NCBI RefSeq assembly: GCF_002938435.1
Contig: NZ_POQT01000031.1
Coordinates: 1-54,579 of the forward strand
Direction of reading: 5' to 3'
Length of the DNA stretch: 54,579 nucleotides
Source: Blastococcus saxobsidens
GTDB lineage: Bacteria > Actinomycetota > Actinomycetes > Mycobacteriales > Geodermatophilaceae
The translations under genes were made by a program, and so were the position numbers. Below are positions 46,708-54,579 of this stretch, in pieces; position 1 is the first letter of the stretch, and every line of letters begins with the position of its first letter. A model generated the notes under the pieces. It saw only the letters and a list, made by a program, of their open reading frames with translations, was not told the origin of the DNA and made no database searches.

Positions 46708-46789
46708 CGCGCGGGTCTCCTGTGCCTTGCGGCGTGGTACGGGCTGGTGCGACATCAGCGTGCTCGCTGTGCGGCAGGTCACGGCCAAC

Positions 46790-46820
46790 AAAAAACCCCC
46801 CGTGCCACGGGCACGAAGGG
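46790..46820 (-). terminator. Attenuator terminator before ilvB
   Basis: On the minus strand, CCCTTCGTGCC (46810-46820) pairs with GGCACGGGGGG (46796-46806) using two G-U pairs, followed by six T (46790-46795). A separate hairpin, GCGCGTC/GACGCGC (46824-46849), stands between it and the leader stop codon. The terminator is 83 bases before the ilvB start. Confidence 0.88.
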
Positions 46821-46848
46821 TCAGCGCGTCGGTCGGTGACCGGACGCG

Positions 46849-46893
46849 CTACGGGAGTACGAGGACGCCGCTGGTGCGGGCGTCTGCGAACAT
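46849..46893 (-). CDS. ilvB leader peptide
   Basis: A 14-residue frame MFADARTSGVLVLP from ATG 46893 to TAG 46849-46851. The VLVL run sits just before the stop, where a ribosome short of Val- or Leu-tRNA would stall. The stop codon touches the foot of a hairpin, followed by a U-tailed terminator. Leader-peptide attenuation of ilvBNC is known in Corynebacterium and predicted in other actinobacteria. The short coding region is the end of a long out-of-frame open frame in the neighbouring GGDEF-EAL gene, which is why it could be missed. Confidence 0.82.
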   Translation of the reverse strand: MFADARTSGVLVLP

Positions 46894-46940
46894 GCTGGTG
46901 CGAGGCACTCCGACAGAGTGCGCCTCACGACGCCGTGCCG

Positions 46941-49727
46941 TCAACCGCCAGGTCCCACCAGGTGGACACCGCTGTCCAGATCCGGCGCCCCGGTGTCCAG
47001 GAGGACGGGATCGAAGGCGTCCAGCAGCGCCCGGAGCTCCGCGAAGGGCATCGGACGCCCGAACAGGTACCCCTGCAGGTAGCGGCAGTCCATGGCCCGC
47101 AGCTCCGCCAGTTGGGACTCCGTCTCCACCCCTTCGGCGACGACGTCCATGCCGAGGGTGCGCCCGAGCTCCACGATGCTGGCCACGAGCGCCCGGCCGC
47201 GCGGGTCGGTGTCGACGTCGGCGATGAACTCGCGGTCCATCTTGAGGATCTGGACCGGCAGCCGGGCCAGGTAGGCCAGCGACGACCACCCGCGGCCGAA
47301 GTCGTCGAGGGAGAGGACGACGCCCATCCCCCGCAGCGTCTCCAGGTCGGCCACCAGCCGCTCCTGGTGGGCGTCGAGCAGGACGGACTCGGTCAGCTCG
47401 AGGATGAGCTTGCCCGGCGGCAGCTGGGCGGCCGAGAGCGCCGCGGCGACGTCGGGCACCAGGCAGCCGGCGAGCAGGTGCCGGACGGAGACGTTGACGC
47501 CCATCTGGACGTCCCAGCCGCCGGCCATCAGCACCGCCGCCTGGCGGGTGGCCTCGCCGAACACCCACCGCTGCAGCGGGACGATCAGGCCGTCCTCCTC
47601 GGCGAGGTGGATGAACTCGTCGGGCGGCACGGTGCCCAGCAGCGGGTGCTCCCACCGGACGAGCGCCTCCAGGCCGAGCACCCGCCGGTCGTGCAGGCCG
47701 ACGACAGGCTGGTAGAGGACGCGCAGCTGCCCGTCCTCCAGCGCGGCCGGCAGGTCCCGGGCCAGCCGGGTGCGGCGGCCGAGCGCTGCGTCGACCGCCT
47801 CGCCGGAGGAGCGCACGCAGCGCTTCCCCGCCGCCTTGGCGGCCCGCAGGGCCAGGTCGGCCTGACGGACGACGGCCGGCACGTCGCCGGAGCCGTCGAG
47901 CTCGGCCAGCCCGATGCTGCCGGAGACCGCGAAGAGCGGACCGGCGCCGTCGTCGCCGGGGGTGGGCGCCCGGAACGAGCGGTCGAGTGCGACGACCAGC
48001 CGCTCGGCCAGCCCCATCGCCTCGTCCGGCCCGCCCGGCACCAGGAGCGCGAACTCGTCGCCGCCGAGCCGGGCGACCAGGTCCTGCTCCCGCGCACCCG
48101 CGCGGAGCTGGTCGGCGACCTGGACCAGCAGGTGGTCCCCCGCGTCGTGACCGGCCACGTCGTTGACCGCCTTGAAGCCGTCCAGGTCGACCAGCAGCAT
48201 GCAGTTGGGTGCGCCGTCGGCAGCGCGGGCCAGCGCCTCGTCCAGGGCGGCCATGAAGCGGGCCCGGTTCGGCAGCCCGGTCAGGTAGTCGGTGTAGGCC
48301 ATCCGCTCCAGCTCGCGCTGGTTGGACCGGCGGGCGGTCACGTCGCGCACATGGAGCACCAGCCCCTCGCGCAGCGCCGTCCCCGGGACCCCGGCACGCG
48401 CGGCACCGGAGAGCTCGACGTCCCGCCACTCGCCGTCGCCGGTGCGCAGCCGGACGGTCGGGGACGCCGCGGGCGCGACGCCGACGTCGGCGACCACCCG
48501 CTCCAGCACCTCCCGGTCGGCCGGGTCCAGCAGGTCGGCCAGCCGGCGGCCGGTGAGGTCGTCGGCGTGCCAGCCCAGCTGGCCCTGGACCGCGCCGGAG
48601 AGCCAGCGGACGGAGCCGGCCTCGTCCAGGACGAGCGTGACGTCCTCCGCGCTGGCCGCCAGCGCACGGAGGTAGGCCTCGGTCTGCACCAGCCTGCGGG
48701 TGAGCCGGGCGGCGTCGGTGGCCCACAGCACCCCGCGCGCCGAGGTCAGGACGATCACCACGCCGGTGAGCACCTGCCCGAGGCTGGAGAAGGTGTGCCC
48801 GGCGCTCAGCACCAGGACCACCATGGCGGCCACGCCGTAGGCGGTCCCGTGGCTCACCACGACGCCGAAGAGCGCCGGGGCCGGGGAGTCCTCGGTGCGG
48901 GTCAGCGGCGCGCCCGGGTCGTTGCCCACGGCGCGGATGGCGGCGGCGGCCATGCCCGTCCAGGCGAGGATGGTGAGCATGCCGGAGGCCTCGACGCCGA
49001 GCACGTTGGCGAGCGCACCCGACACGGCGACGACGACGAGGGCGGCCATCGCCACGAGCAGCCAGACGGCGGCCCGCCGGCGGGTCCGGTCCACGCGGGT
49101 GACCGTCATCAGGCCGACGCCGCAGAGCAGGGCCCCGGAGACGGGGTAGCCCACGACCAGCAGGGCGCCCAGCACACCGGTGCTGCGGGCCATGGCGTCG
49201 GACAGCACGACGACGCCGACCAGCACCACGGCCGCCAGGACGATCGCGCCGTCGAGGAGCTCGCGCACACCCCGGCTCCGCCCGGTCCGCGGGGGCAGGA
49301 GCAGCAGGCAGGTCGCGAGCGCCAGGGGCACGGCGGCGATCTGGGGCAGCTGCGCCCAAGCGCTCTGCCCGTGGCCGTCGGGGGTGTCGACCAGGGAGAT
49401 CAGCTGCCCGGCGGTCAGCAGGGCGGCGACGGTGGCCAGCGCCCGCCACGGCCGGCGCGAGCGCCGGTCCAGCCGGTTCCCGTGCCGGGCGACGAGCACG
49501 GCCGCGACCGCCGAGACCACCGCGAGCAGCAGGGGGAACAGCCGCGATGCCGCGGAGCCCAGCTCGGCGCGCAGCACGACCGCCAGCACGGCGAGCCCGG
49601 CCAGCAGACCGAGGGCGAGGGCCGACTCCCGGCGTGACCGCGGCTCGCGCACAGCAGGCAGGGTCGCGCCCGGTGCCGGAGAACGGGGCGCGCCCCGGAC
49701 CGGTGGTGCGGCTCCCCCAGTGGTCAC
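46941..49727 (-). CDS. Membrane PAS-GGDEF-EAL cyclic-di-GMP protein
   Basis: A 928-residue signalling protein from GTG 49727. About nine membrane segments fill residues 35-340 (a MASE-like sensor region not assigned to a family). A PAS domain follows (about 355-480, LRALAASAEDVTLVLDEAGS). The GGDEF domain (about 490-650) has an intact RLGGDEFALLV and an inhibitory I-site REQD five residues before it. The EAL domain (about 670-910) has LEALVRWEHP, NVSVR, ELTES, DDFGRGWSSLAYL, LKMDREF and EGVET, so both synthase and phosphodiesterase activity are possible. It ends about 50 bp from the ilvB leader. Confidence 0.93.
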   Translation of the reverse strand: MTTGGAAPPVRGAPRSPAPGATLPAVREPRSRRESALALGLLAGLAVLAVVLRAELGSAASRLFPLLLAVVSAVAAVLVARHGNRLDRRSRRPWRALATVAALLTAGQLISLVDTPDGHGQSAWAQLPQIAAVPLALATCLLLLPPRTGRSRGVRELLDGAIVLAAVVLVGVVVLSDAMARSTGVLGALLVVGYPVSGALLCGVGLMTVTRVDRTRRRAAVWLLVAMAALVVVAVSGALANVLGVEASGMLTILAWTGMAAAAIRAVGNDPGAPLTRTEDSPAPALFGVVVSHGTAYGVAAMVVLVLSAGHTFSSLGQVLTGVVIVLTSARGVLWATDAARLTRRLVQTEAYLRALAASAEDVTLVLDEAGSVRWLSGAVQGQLGWHADDLTGRRLADLLDPADREVLERVVADVGVAPAASPTVRLRTGDGEWRDVELSGAARAGVPGTALREGLVLHVRDVTARRSNQRELERMAYTDYLTGLPNRARFMAALDEALARAADGAPNCMLLVDLDGFKAVNDVAGHDAGDHLLVQVADQLRAGAREQDLVARLGGDEFALLVPGGPDEAMGLAERLVVALDRSFRAPTPGDDGAGPLFAVSGSIGLAELDGSGDVPAVVRQADLALRAAKAAGKRCVRSSGEAVDAALGRRTRLARDLPAALEDGQLRVLYQPVVGLHDRRVLGLEALVRWEHPLLGTVPPDEFIHLAEEDGLIVPLQRWVFGEATRQAAVLMAGGWDVQMGVNVSVRHLLAGCLVPDVAAALSAAQLPPGKLILELTESVLLDAHQERLVADLETLRGMGVVLSLDDFGRGWSSLAYLARLPVQILKMDREFIADVDTDPRGRALVASIVELGRTLGMDVVAEGVETESQLAELRAMDCRYLQGYLFGRPMPFAELRALLDAFDPVLLDTGAPDLDSGVHLVGPGG

Positions 49728-49792
49728 GACTGTGTGGTCGGCACCCCGGAACCCGGCGACGAGCCGGGGCCCGCCGTGGTCACCCCAACGGG

Positions 49793-51517
49793 TCAGCCGC
49801 AGATGGCGCCCTGCGCCGCCGATCCGACGAGCTTGGCGTACTTGCCGAGAACACCGGTGGTGTACCGCGGGGGCAGCGGTTCCCAGCCCTCCCGGCGGCG
49901 GGCCAGCTCGTCCTCGTCCACCAGCAGGTCCAGGGTCCGGTTCGCGAGGTCGAGCCGGATCGGGTCGCCGTCGCGCACGAACGCGATGGGGCCACCGTCG
50001 GCGGCCTCCGGGGCCACGTGCCCGATGCAGAGCCCGGTCGTTCCGCCGGAGAACCGGCCGTCGGTGAGCAGCAGGACGTCCTTGCCCAGGCCGGCACCCT
50101 TGATCGCGCCGGTGACGGCCAGCATCTCCCGCATGCCCGGACCGCCGCGCGGGCCCTCGTAGCGGATGACCACGACGTCGCCGGCCTGGAGCGTGCCCTC
50201 GGTGACGGCGTCCATCGCGCCCTGCTCGCCGTCGAACACCCGGGCGGTGCCCTCGAAGACCTCGGTGTCGAAGCCGGCCGACTTCACGACCGCGCCCTCC
50301 GGGGAGAGCGAGCCGCGCAGGATGGTCAGGCCACCGGTCGTGTGGATCGGGGTGGCCATCGCGTGGATGATCGCGCCGTCCGGATCCGGCGGGGCGATCT
50401 CGGCCAGGTTCTCGGCCATCGTCTTCCCCGTCACGGTCAGCACGTCGCCGTGCAGCAGGCCGGCGTCCAGCAGCGCGCGCAGCACGACCGGGACGCCGCC
50501 GATGCGGTCGACGTCGGTCATGACGTAGCGGCCGAACGGCTTGACGTCGGCCAGGTGCGGCGTCCGGTCACCGATCCGGTTGAAGTCCTCGAGCGTGAGC
50601 TCCACCTGCGCCTCGTGGGCGATGGCCAGCAGGTGAAGGACGGCGTTCGTCGAGCCACCCAGGGCCATGACGACGGTGATGGCGTTCTCGAACGCCTCGC
50701 GGGTCATGATCTGCCGAGCGGTGATGCCCTTGCGGAGCAGGTTGACCACGGCCTCGCCCGAGGCGACGGCGAAGGCGTCGCGGCGGCTGTCGGGCGCGGG
50801 CGGGGCGGCGCTGCCCGGCAGGGCCATGCCGATCGCCTCGGCCACGCTGGCCATGGTGTTGGCGGTGTACATGCCGCCGCAGGAGCCCTGCCCGGGGCAG
50901 GCGGCCTTCTCGATGGCGGTCAGCTCGTCGCGGCTGATCAAGCCGCGCGCGCAGGCGCCGACGGCCTCGAAGACGTCGATGATCGTCAGGTCCCGGTCGC
51001 CGAGCTTGCCGGGCATCGTCGAGCCCGAGTAGAGGAAGACGCTGGCCAGGTCGAGGCGGGCCGCGGCCATCAGCATCCCGGGCAGCGACTTGTCGCACCC
51101 GGCGAGCAGCACCGAGCCGTCGAGCCGCTCGGCGAACATGACCGTCTCGACCGAGTCGGCGATGACCTCGCGGGAGACCAGCGAGGCGCGCATGCCCTCG
51201 TGCCCCATGGAGATGCCGTCGGACACCGAGATGGTGCCGAACTCCAGCGGGAAGCCGCCGGCGGCGTGCACGCCCTCCTTCGCCCGCTTGGCCAGCCGGT
51301 CCAGCGAGAGGTTGCAGGGGGTGATCTCGTTCCAGGACGAGGCCACGCCGATCTGCGGCTTGGCGAAGTCGTCGTCCCCCATGCCGACGGCGCGCAGCAT
51401 GGCGCGAGCCGGGGCCTTGGCGTCCCCGTCGGTCACCTCGAAGCTGCGCGGCTTGAGCGGGCTGCGGGTCCCGCTGGCGGAGTCGTTGCCCGGGATGAGG
51501 TCCTCACCGATCGTCAC
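49793..51517 (-). CDS. ilvD: Dihydroxy-acid dehydratase
   Basis: Third common step of valine and isoleucine synthesis. The 574-residue protein is taken from GTG 51517 ([16 protein letters not shown]); the upstream frame passes through the divergent promoter and is unlikely. Fe-S cysteines are in [25 protein letters not shown] and [34 protein letters not shown] is the C-terminal signature. No ribosome site is obvious. It stands alone on its strand, and no leader peptide like those of cimA and ilvB was seen. Confidence 0.95.
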   Translation of the reverse strand: MTIGEDLIPGNDSASGTRSPLKPRSFEVTDGDAKAPARAMLRAVGMGDDDFAKPQIGVASSWNEITPCNLSLDRLAKRAKEGVHAAGGFPLEFGTISVSDGISMGHEGMRASLVSREVIADSVETVMFAERLDGSVLLAGCDKSLPGMLMAAARLDLASVFLYSGSTMPGKLGDRDLTIIDVFEAVGACARGLISRDELTAIEKAACPGQGSCGGMYTANTMASVAEAIGMALPGSAAPPAPDSRRDAFAVASGEAVVNLLRKGITARQIMTREAFENAITVVMALGGSTNAVLHLLAIAHEAQVELTLEDFNRIGDRTPHLADVKPFGRYVMTDVDRIGGVPVVLRALLDAGLLHGDVLTVTGKTMAENLAEIAPPDPDGAIIHAMATPIHTTGGLTILRGSLSPEGAVVKSAGFDTEVFEGTARVFDGEQGAMDAVTEGTLQAGDVVVIRYEGPRGGPGMREMLAVTGAIKGAGLGKDVLLLTDGRFSGGTTGLCIGHVAPEAADGGPIAFVRDGDPIRLDLANRTLDLLVDEDELARRREGWEPLPPRYTTGVLGKYAKLVGSAAQGAICG

Positions 51518-51560
51518 GGGAGGGAATGCTAGGCCGGTTCCCGACGCCCACCCGGGGCGG

Positions 51561-51602
51561 GCTGATACTGGTACCGGTACCACCACCGAGACAGGGGACA
51601 CC
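51561..51602 (+). promoter_or_regulatory. Promoter and palindromic operator of the XRE gene
   Basis: TGGTACCGGTACCA (51569-51582) is a perfect 14-bp palindrome 20 bp before the GTG of the XRE regulator, overlapping a possible -10 (GATACT, 51564-51569). A site at this place would suit autorepression by the regulator and might also touch ilvD transcription on the other side. Confidence 0.6.
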
Positions 51603-52424
51603 GTGACCGCCACCGCCCGCCGCGAGCTGGCCGAGTTCCTCGGCTCCCGGCGTCGTCAGCTCGCTCCGGGCACGGTCGGCCTCCCCACCGGCGGGAACCG
51701 GCGGACGCCCGGCCTGCGCCGCGAGGAGGTCGCGATGCTGGCCGGGGTGAGCCACACCTGGTACACGTGGCTCGAGCAGGGCCGCGACATCCGGCCCTCC
51801 CGGCAGGTGATGGACGCGCTCGCCCGCACGCTGCGCCTCTCCCCGGCCGAGCACGAGTACCTGCTCCGCCTCTCCGGCCACGGCGGGGCACCGGCGGACC
51901 GGCCCTTCGCCGGGGTGCCCGCCCACCTGCAGCGGCTCATGGACGCCCTCGCCCCCTCCCCCGTCTACGCGATCACCGCGAGCTGGTCGATCGTCGGCTG
52001 GAACCGCGCCTACGAGCGCCTCTACCCCGGGGTGGCCACGATGGCGCCGGCCGACCGGAACCTGCTGTGGGCCGTGTTCACCGATCCCGCCGTGCGCGAC
52101 CTCCTGGGCGACTGGGCCACCGACAGCCGGCGCTTCCTCACCCAGTTCCGGGCCGAGGTCGGCCCGCGGCTGGCCGATCCGGAGGTCGTCGGGCTCGTCA
52201 CCCGGCTGCAGGAGGCCAGCCCCGCCTTCTCCGAGGGGTGGGCCAGCCACGACGTCGACCGGTTCACCTCCACCGAGCGGCGGTTCGAGCACCCCGTCGT
52301 CGGCACCCTGGTGCTCGAGCACCACCAGCTGTCCCCCGCCGACGCCCCCGGCGTCCAGCTGGTCGTCTACACCGCCGTCGAGGGCACCGGCACGGCCGCG
52401 AAGCTGTCGCGGCTGGCCGGGTGA
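51603..52424 (+). CDS. XRE-family regulator with MmyB-like C-terminal domain
   Basis: A 273-residue regulator from GTG 51603 ([20 protein letters not shown]). The N-terminal helix-turn-helix reads [32 protein letters not shown], a hallmark of this actinobacterial family. The C-terminal half (about 105-265) resembles the MmyB/PAS-like ligand-binding domain: [22 protein letters not shown] and [23 protein letters not shown]. The ligand may be a lipid or aromatic compound; unknown. A palindrome just upstream is a likely binding site. It is 23 bp from the PH-domain gene. Confidence 0.88.
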   Translation: MTATARRELAEFLGSRRRQLAPGTVGLPTGGNRRTPGLRREEVAMLAGVSHTWYTWLEQGRDIRPSRQVMDALARTLRLSPAEHEYLLRLSGHGGAPADRPFAGVPAHLQRLMDALAPSPVYAITASWSIVGWNRAYERLYPGVATMAPADRNLLWAVFTDPAVRDLLGDWATDSRRFLTQFRAEVGPRLADPEVVGLVTRLQEASPAFSEGWASHDVDRFTSTERRFEHPVVGTLVLEHHQLSPADAPGVQLVVYTAVEGTGTAAKLSRLAG

Positions 52425-52447
52425 GAGGTCCGGGAGGATCGACGGCC

Positions 52448-52843
52448 GTGGACCCCACCGCCAGACTGCGGATGAACCGCACCGCACTCTTCCCCGTGGC
52501 CCTCCTGGCGCTGTGCGTCGTCCCGCTGGCCTTCGCCGCCCCCTGGACGCCGGTGCTGCTGCTGGTCCCCGTGGTGGTCGCGATCTGGGTGCTGCGCACC
52601 GGCGTGGACATCACCGCGGAGGGGCTCACCGTCCAGGCGCTCGTCGGCCGCCGGACGGTGCCGTGGACCGAGGTCGCCGGCATCCGGGTCGCCCCACGGG
52701 GCGAGCTGTGGCTGGTGACGACGGCGGGCACCGAGCTGCGCCTGCCCGTGATGCGGGCCCGGGACCTCCCCCGGCTCGCCCAGCTCTCCGGCGGCCGGCT
52801 CGAGGTGCCCGCCCCGCCCGTCCGGCCGAAGCCCGCTCAGTAG
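52448..52843 (+). CDS. PH-domain membrane protein
   Basis: A 131-residue protein from GTG 52448 with GGAGGAT upstream. Two adjacent membrane helices (about 12-48, LFPVALLALCVVPLAFAAPWTPVLLLVPVVVAIWVL) precede a small bacterial PH-like domain: GVDITAEGLTVQALVGRRTVPWTEVAGIRVAPRGELWLVTTAGTEL (described here in outline, residues 50-105). Function is unknown. It is probably cotranscribed with the XRE gene. Its last seven bases overlap the end of the convergent dehydrogenase gene. Confidence 0.8.
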   Translation: MDPTARLRMNRTALFPVALLALCVVPLAFAAPWTPVLLLVPVVVAIWVLRTGVDITAEGLTVQALVGRRTVPWTEVAGIRVAPRGELWLVTTAGTELRLPVMRARDLPRLAQLSGGRLEVPAPPVRPKPAQ

Positions 52844-53784
52844 TCGCCGACGACGTTCTCCAGCGGCCGCCCCTCGAGGACCCGGCGGACCTGGGCGGTG
52901 ACCGCCGCGGCCGCCCGGGCGTTCGTGTCCGGCACCGCGCCGCCGACGTGCGGCGTGAGCAGCAGCCCGGGCGCCGACCACAGCGGGTGGCCCGCGGGCA
53001 GCGGCTCCGGATCGGTCACGTCCAGCGCCGCCCGCAGCCGGCCGGTGGACAGCTCGGTCAGCAGCGCCACGGTGTCCACGACGACGCCGCGGGCGGCGTT
53101 GACCAGCAGCGCGCCGTCCTTCATCGCCGCGAGGAACCCGGCGTCCACCAGGCCGGTGGTCTCCGGCGTCACGGGGACGAGGAGGACGACGACGTCGGCG
53201 TCCGGCAGGAGGGCGGGGAGCTCCTCGATCGCCCGGACGCCGTCGCGCGCGGTGCGCGCCACGTAGGTGAGCTCGACGTCGAACCCGGCCAGCATCCGCC
53301 CGACGGCCCGGGCGATGTCACCGGCGCCGACCACGAGGACCCGGGCCCCGACCAGCGACCGGTGCGTGCCGAACGACCAGCGGCGGGCGTCCTGCTCGCG
53401 CACGAAGAACGGGATCCCCCGCTGCGCGGCGAGCGTGGTCGCCAGCACCCACTCCGCGGTCGACGGCGTGTGGGCGCCCCGGGCGTTGCACAGCAGGACC
53501 CCGTCGGGCAGCCGGCCGGCGAACTTCTCCGCGCCCGCGGTCATCAGCTGCACGAGTGCCAGCCGGGGCAGCGCGGCGAAGAACCCGGCGTCCGGCAGAT
53601 CGGCGGCACCGGACCGGGGCACCCAGATCCGGGCGAGCGCGGCGTCACCCCCGGGCGGCCCGTCGGCGGGATCCGTGGGGTGGGCGTGCACCCGCGGCGA
53701 GACCGACTCCACGGCGGCGGCGAGGCCGCTCGAGGGCACCAGCACGTGGAGGGTCTCGTCGGGTCCCAGATGGAGTCCGGCCAC
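52837..53784 (-). CDS. D-isomer specific 2-hydroxyacid dehydrogenase
   Basis: A 315-residue NAD(P)-dependent enzyme from GTG 53784 (MAGLHLGPDETLHVLVPSS). The cofactor loop is VLVVGAGDIARAVGRML; the catalytic Arg is in NAARGVVVDTVAL, Glu in DVTDPEPLPAGHPL and His in LLTPHVGGAVPD. It lacks the extra domains of SerA, so it is more like glyoxylate/hydroxypyruvate or phosphonate-type dehydrogenases; the substrate is not set. The 5' end of a longer frame lies in an AT-richer region and is not used. Confidence 0.88.
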   Translation of the reverse strand: MAGLHLGPDETLHVLVPSSGLAAAVESVSPRVHAHPTDPADGPPGGDAALARIWVPRSGAADLPDAGFFAALPRLALVQLMTAGAEKFAGRLPDGVLLCNARGAHTPSTAEWVLATTLAAQRGIPFFVREQDARRWSFGTHRSLVGARVLVVGAGDIARAVGRMLAGFDVELTYVARTARDGVRAIEELPALLPDADVVVLLVPVTPETTGLVDAGFLAAMKDGALLVNAARGVVVDTVALLTELSTGRLRAALDVTDPEPLPAGHPLWSAPGLLLTPHVGGAVPDTNARAAAAVTAQVRRVLEGRPLENVVGDY

Positions 53785-53876
53785 GCGGCCGACCCTATGC
53801 GTCGCTTCTCCGCGCCGGGGGACGTCCTTCGTCCGTCGGGCGCCGAACGGATGTGACCCCGCACGAGGAAAATCTG

Positions 53877-53897
53877 GCGCACCGCCGGATGGTGCGC
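53877..53897. other. Short inverted repeat in an AT-richer intergenic stretch
   Basis: GCGCACC (53877-53883) and GGTGCGC (53891-53897) form a 7-bp hairpin with a 7-base loop. It lies in the 53785-53925 gap before the secreted repeat protein, where base composition drops compared with flanking genes. Function is unknown; a cis-regulatory site is possible. Confidence 0.4.
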
Positions 53898-53925
53898 AAT
53901 GCAAGCGGTCGTTCACGCACCGTAA

Positions 53926-54579
53926 ATGCGGTCGGGAAAATTTTCGGGATTTTGTCAGGCGAGATGGCCCAGCGGTCTCATTTGTGCCTACCGTGAATGC
54001 ATCCGCGGATTCGGGGACGGGCTGGAGCGACGGACATCCGTCTCTCTCTCTTGGAATCGACGCGCATTCCTGTTGCTCTTCGTGGCCACTGGCGCCTGGC
54101 TGGCCCTGGCCGTGGTCGGCGGCTCGGCGAGCGCCTCGGAGCAGGCATCACCGAACAACCGCAACGCCATCGGCACGGTCCTGGAGCACGTGCCAGGTGA
54201 CGCCGCCGCACGCGCGCTCACCGAGCGAGCCACGGGAGTGGTCGAGCGGGTGGCGGAACCGGCCACGCGCGACCGGGACGAGCCGACCCTCGAGGCGGTC
54301 GTGGACACCGTGGCCGAGCCCGTGCCGACACCGGTCGTGGACACCGTGACCGAGCCCGTACCGACACCGGTCGTGGACACCGTGACCGAGCCCGTACCGA
54401 CACCGGTCGTGGACACCGTGACCGAGCCCGTACCGACACCGGTCGTGGACACCGTGACCGAGCCCGTACTGACACCGGTCGTGGACACCGTGACCGAGCC
54501 CGTACTGACACCGGTCGTGGACACCGTGACCGAGCCCGTACTGACACCGGTCGTGGACACCGTGACCGAGCCCGTACTG
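53926..54579 (+). CDS. Secreted repeat protein (3'-truncated by window edge)
   Basis: An open frame to the window end, at least 218 codons from ATG 53926 (MRSGKFSGFCQARWPSG). The start is uncertain: there is no clear ribosome site, and the signal begins only at about residue 43 (SWNRRAFLLLFVATGAWLAL) with a probable cleavage after SASA. The mature part starts EQASPNNRNAIGTVLEHVPG, passes a short charged region, then repeats PTPVVDTVTEPV in 12-residue units. No membrane anchor is seen before the edge. Low-complexity repeats of this kind occur in secreted wall or adhesin-like proteins; the function is unknown. A minus-strand open frame over the same repeat lacks any such signal. Confidence 0.6.
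   Translation, partial: MRSGKFSGFCQARWPSGLICAYRECIRGFGDGLERRTSVSLSWNRRAFLLLFVATGAWLALAVVGGSASASEQASPNNRNAIGTVLEHVPGDAAARALTERATGVVERVAEPATRDRDEPTLEAVVDTVAEPVPTPVVDTVTEPVPTPVVDTVTEPVPTPVVDTVTEPVPTPVVDTVTEPVLTPVVDTVTEPVLTPVVDTVTEPVLTPVVDTVTEPVL
54289..54579 (+). repeat. 36-bp in-frame tandem repeat, eight units to the window edge
   Basis: Units start at 54289 (degenerate), 54325, 54361, 54397, 54433, 54469, 54505 and 54541, and the array continues past the window. The unit begins CCGACACCGGTCGTGGACAC. The last three units have CTG in place of the first CCG (Leu for Pro); otherwise they are identical. It encodes PTPVVDTVTEPV. High identity means recent expansion. Confidence 0.92.

Noticed and set aside
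46849-49449. 866-codon minus-strand frame ending in the ilvB leader peptide
   Set aside because: Shadow of the GGDEF-EAL gene in another frame; only the last 14 codons, after the ATG at 46893, make sense as the leader.
54040-54053. A CT-dinucleotide tract as a phase-variable frameshift linking ATG 53997 to the secreted repeat protein
   Set aside because: An uninterrupted frame already runs from ATG 53926 through the signal peptide, so no shift is needed; kept only as a reason for start uncertainty.
53988-54560. 190-codon minus-strand frame with STTGVSTGSVTV repeats
   Set aside because: It mirrors the 36-bp repeat. The plus frame has a signal peptide and continues open to the edge, so I prefer plus, though this is the least certain strand choice in the window.
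54289-54579. CRISPR-like array
   Set aside because: 36-bp units are contiguous and coding (12 residues) with no unique spacers.

Overview
The window is a 54.6 kb piece of a very GC-rich actinobacterial chromosome. GTG starts are frequent, genes are packed with 1-17 bp overlaps, and nearly everything is chromosomal housekeeping. Gene order follows the Mycobacterium tuberculosis block from smc/fpg/rnc to leuCD/gltX/leuB/serA/ilvCNB closely, with the PDIM locus absent and several genes added. A phosphatidylcholine-synthase-like gene, an F420 guanylyltransferase and a Na+/sugar symporter with gal genes would fit a Geodermatophilaceae-like organism (Blastococcus, Geodermatophilus or Modestobacter). 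That family placement is inference. I see no prophage, insertion sequence, CRISPR array or rRNA.

Layout. 1-11 kb: genome maintenance and translation on the minus strand: smc (cut by the window edge), mutM, rnc, rpmF, a DUF177 protein, a SepIVA-like coiled coil, coaD, rsmD, recG and a FakA-like DAK protein; then rpmB on plus. 11-23.7 kb: thiL with a GNAT and a cytidylate-kinase-like gene, an AsnC-domain protein, DUF3515, ddl plus a lipoprotein, a Pcs-like enzyme, a plsC-gpsA-PLP enzyme operon, cofC/fbiD, ppk1 and mutT1. 23.7-26.5 kb: leuCD with a divergent IclR (NdgR/LtbR-type) gene and a palindrome between them. 26.5-30.9 kb: a galactose operon, galT-galK-SSS symporter-small membrane protein. 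31-35 kb: two tandem tRNA-Glu, one tRNA-Gln, a CPBP protease, gltX and an FAH-family gene. 35-36.5 kb: VOC, ABM and glutamine amidotransferase genes. 36.5-46.9 kb: serA-leuB-cimA-orphan operon, two Tyr-Gly-Gln repeat membrane proteins, and ilvBN-ilvC. 46.9-54.6 kb: a GGDEF-EAL protein, ilvD, an XRE regulator, a PH-domain protein, a D-2-hydroxyacid dehydrogenase, and a secreted repeat protein running off the end.

The dominant theme from 24 to 51.5 kb is branched-chain amino acid synthesis: LeuCD, LeuB, CimA, IlvBN, IlvC and IlvD. CimA with LeuCD and LeuB can make 2-oxobutyrate from pyruvate and acetyl-CoA without threonine. Two short leader peptides rich in Ile/Val/Leu codons, each followed by a hairpin and then a U-tailed terminator with the same geometry, precede cimA and ilvB. 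They indicate ribosome-mediated attenuation at both branches. leuCD instead has an IclR regulator with a likely operator.

The least explained sequences are: the cimA leader inside the serA-leuB-cimA operon; about 60-bp imperfect inverted repeats at four intergenic sites in the first 11 kb; a perfect 23-bp inverted repeat between mutT1 and leuD; 15-bp and 36-bp in-frame coding repeats; and a 14-base C run. I found no strong candidate for a wholly new multi-gene system.
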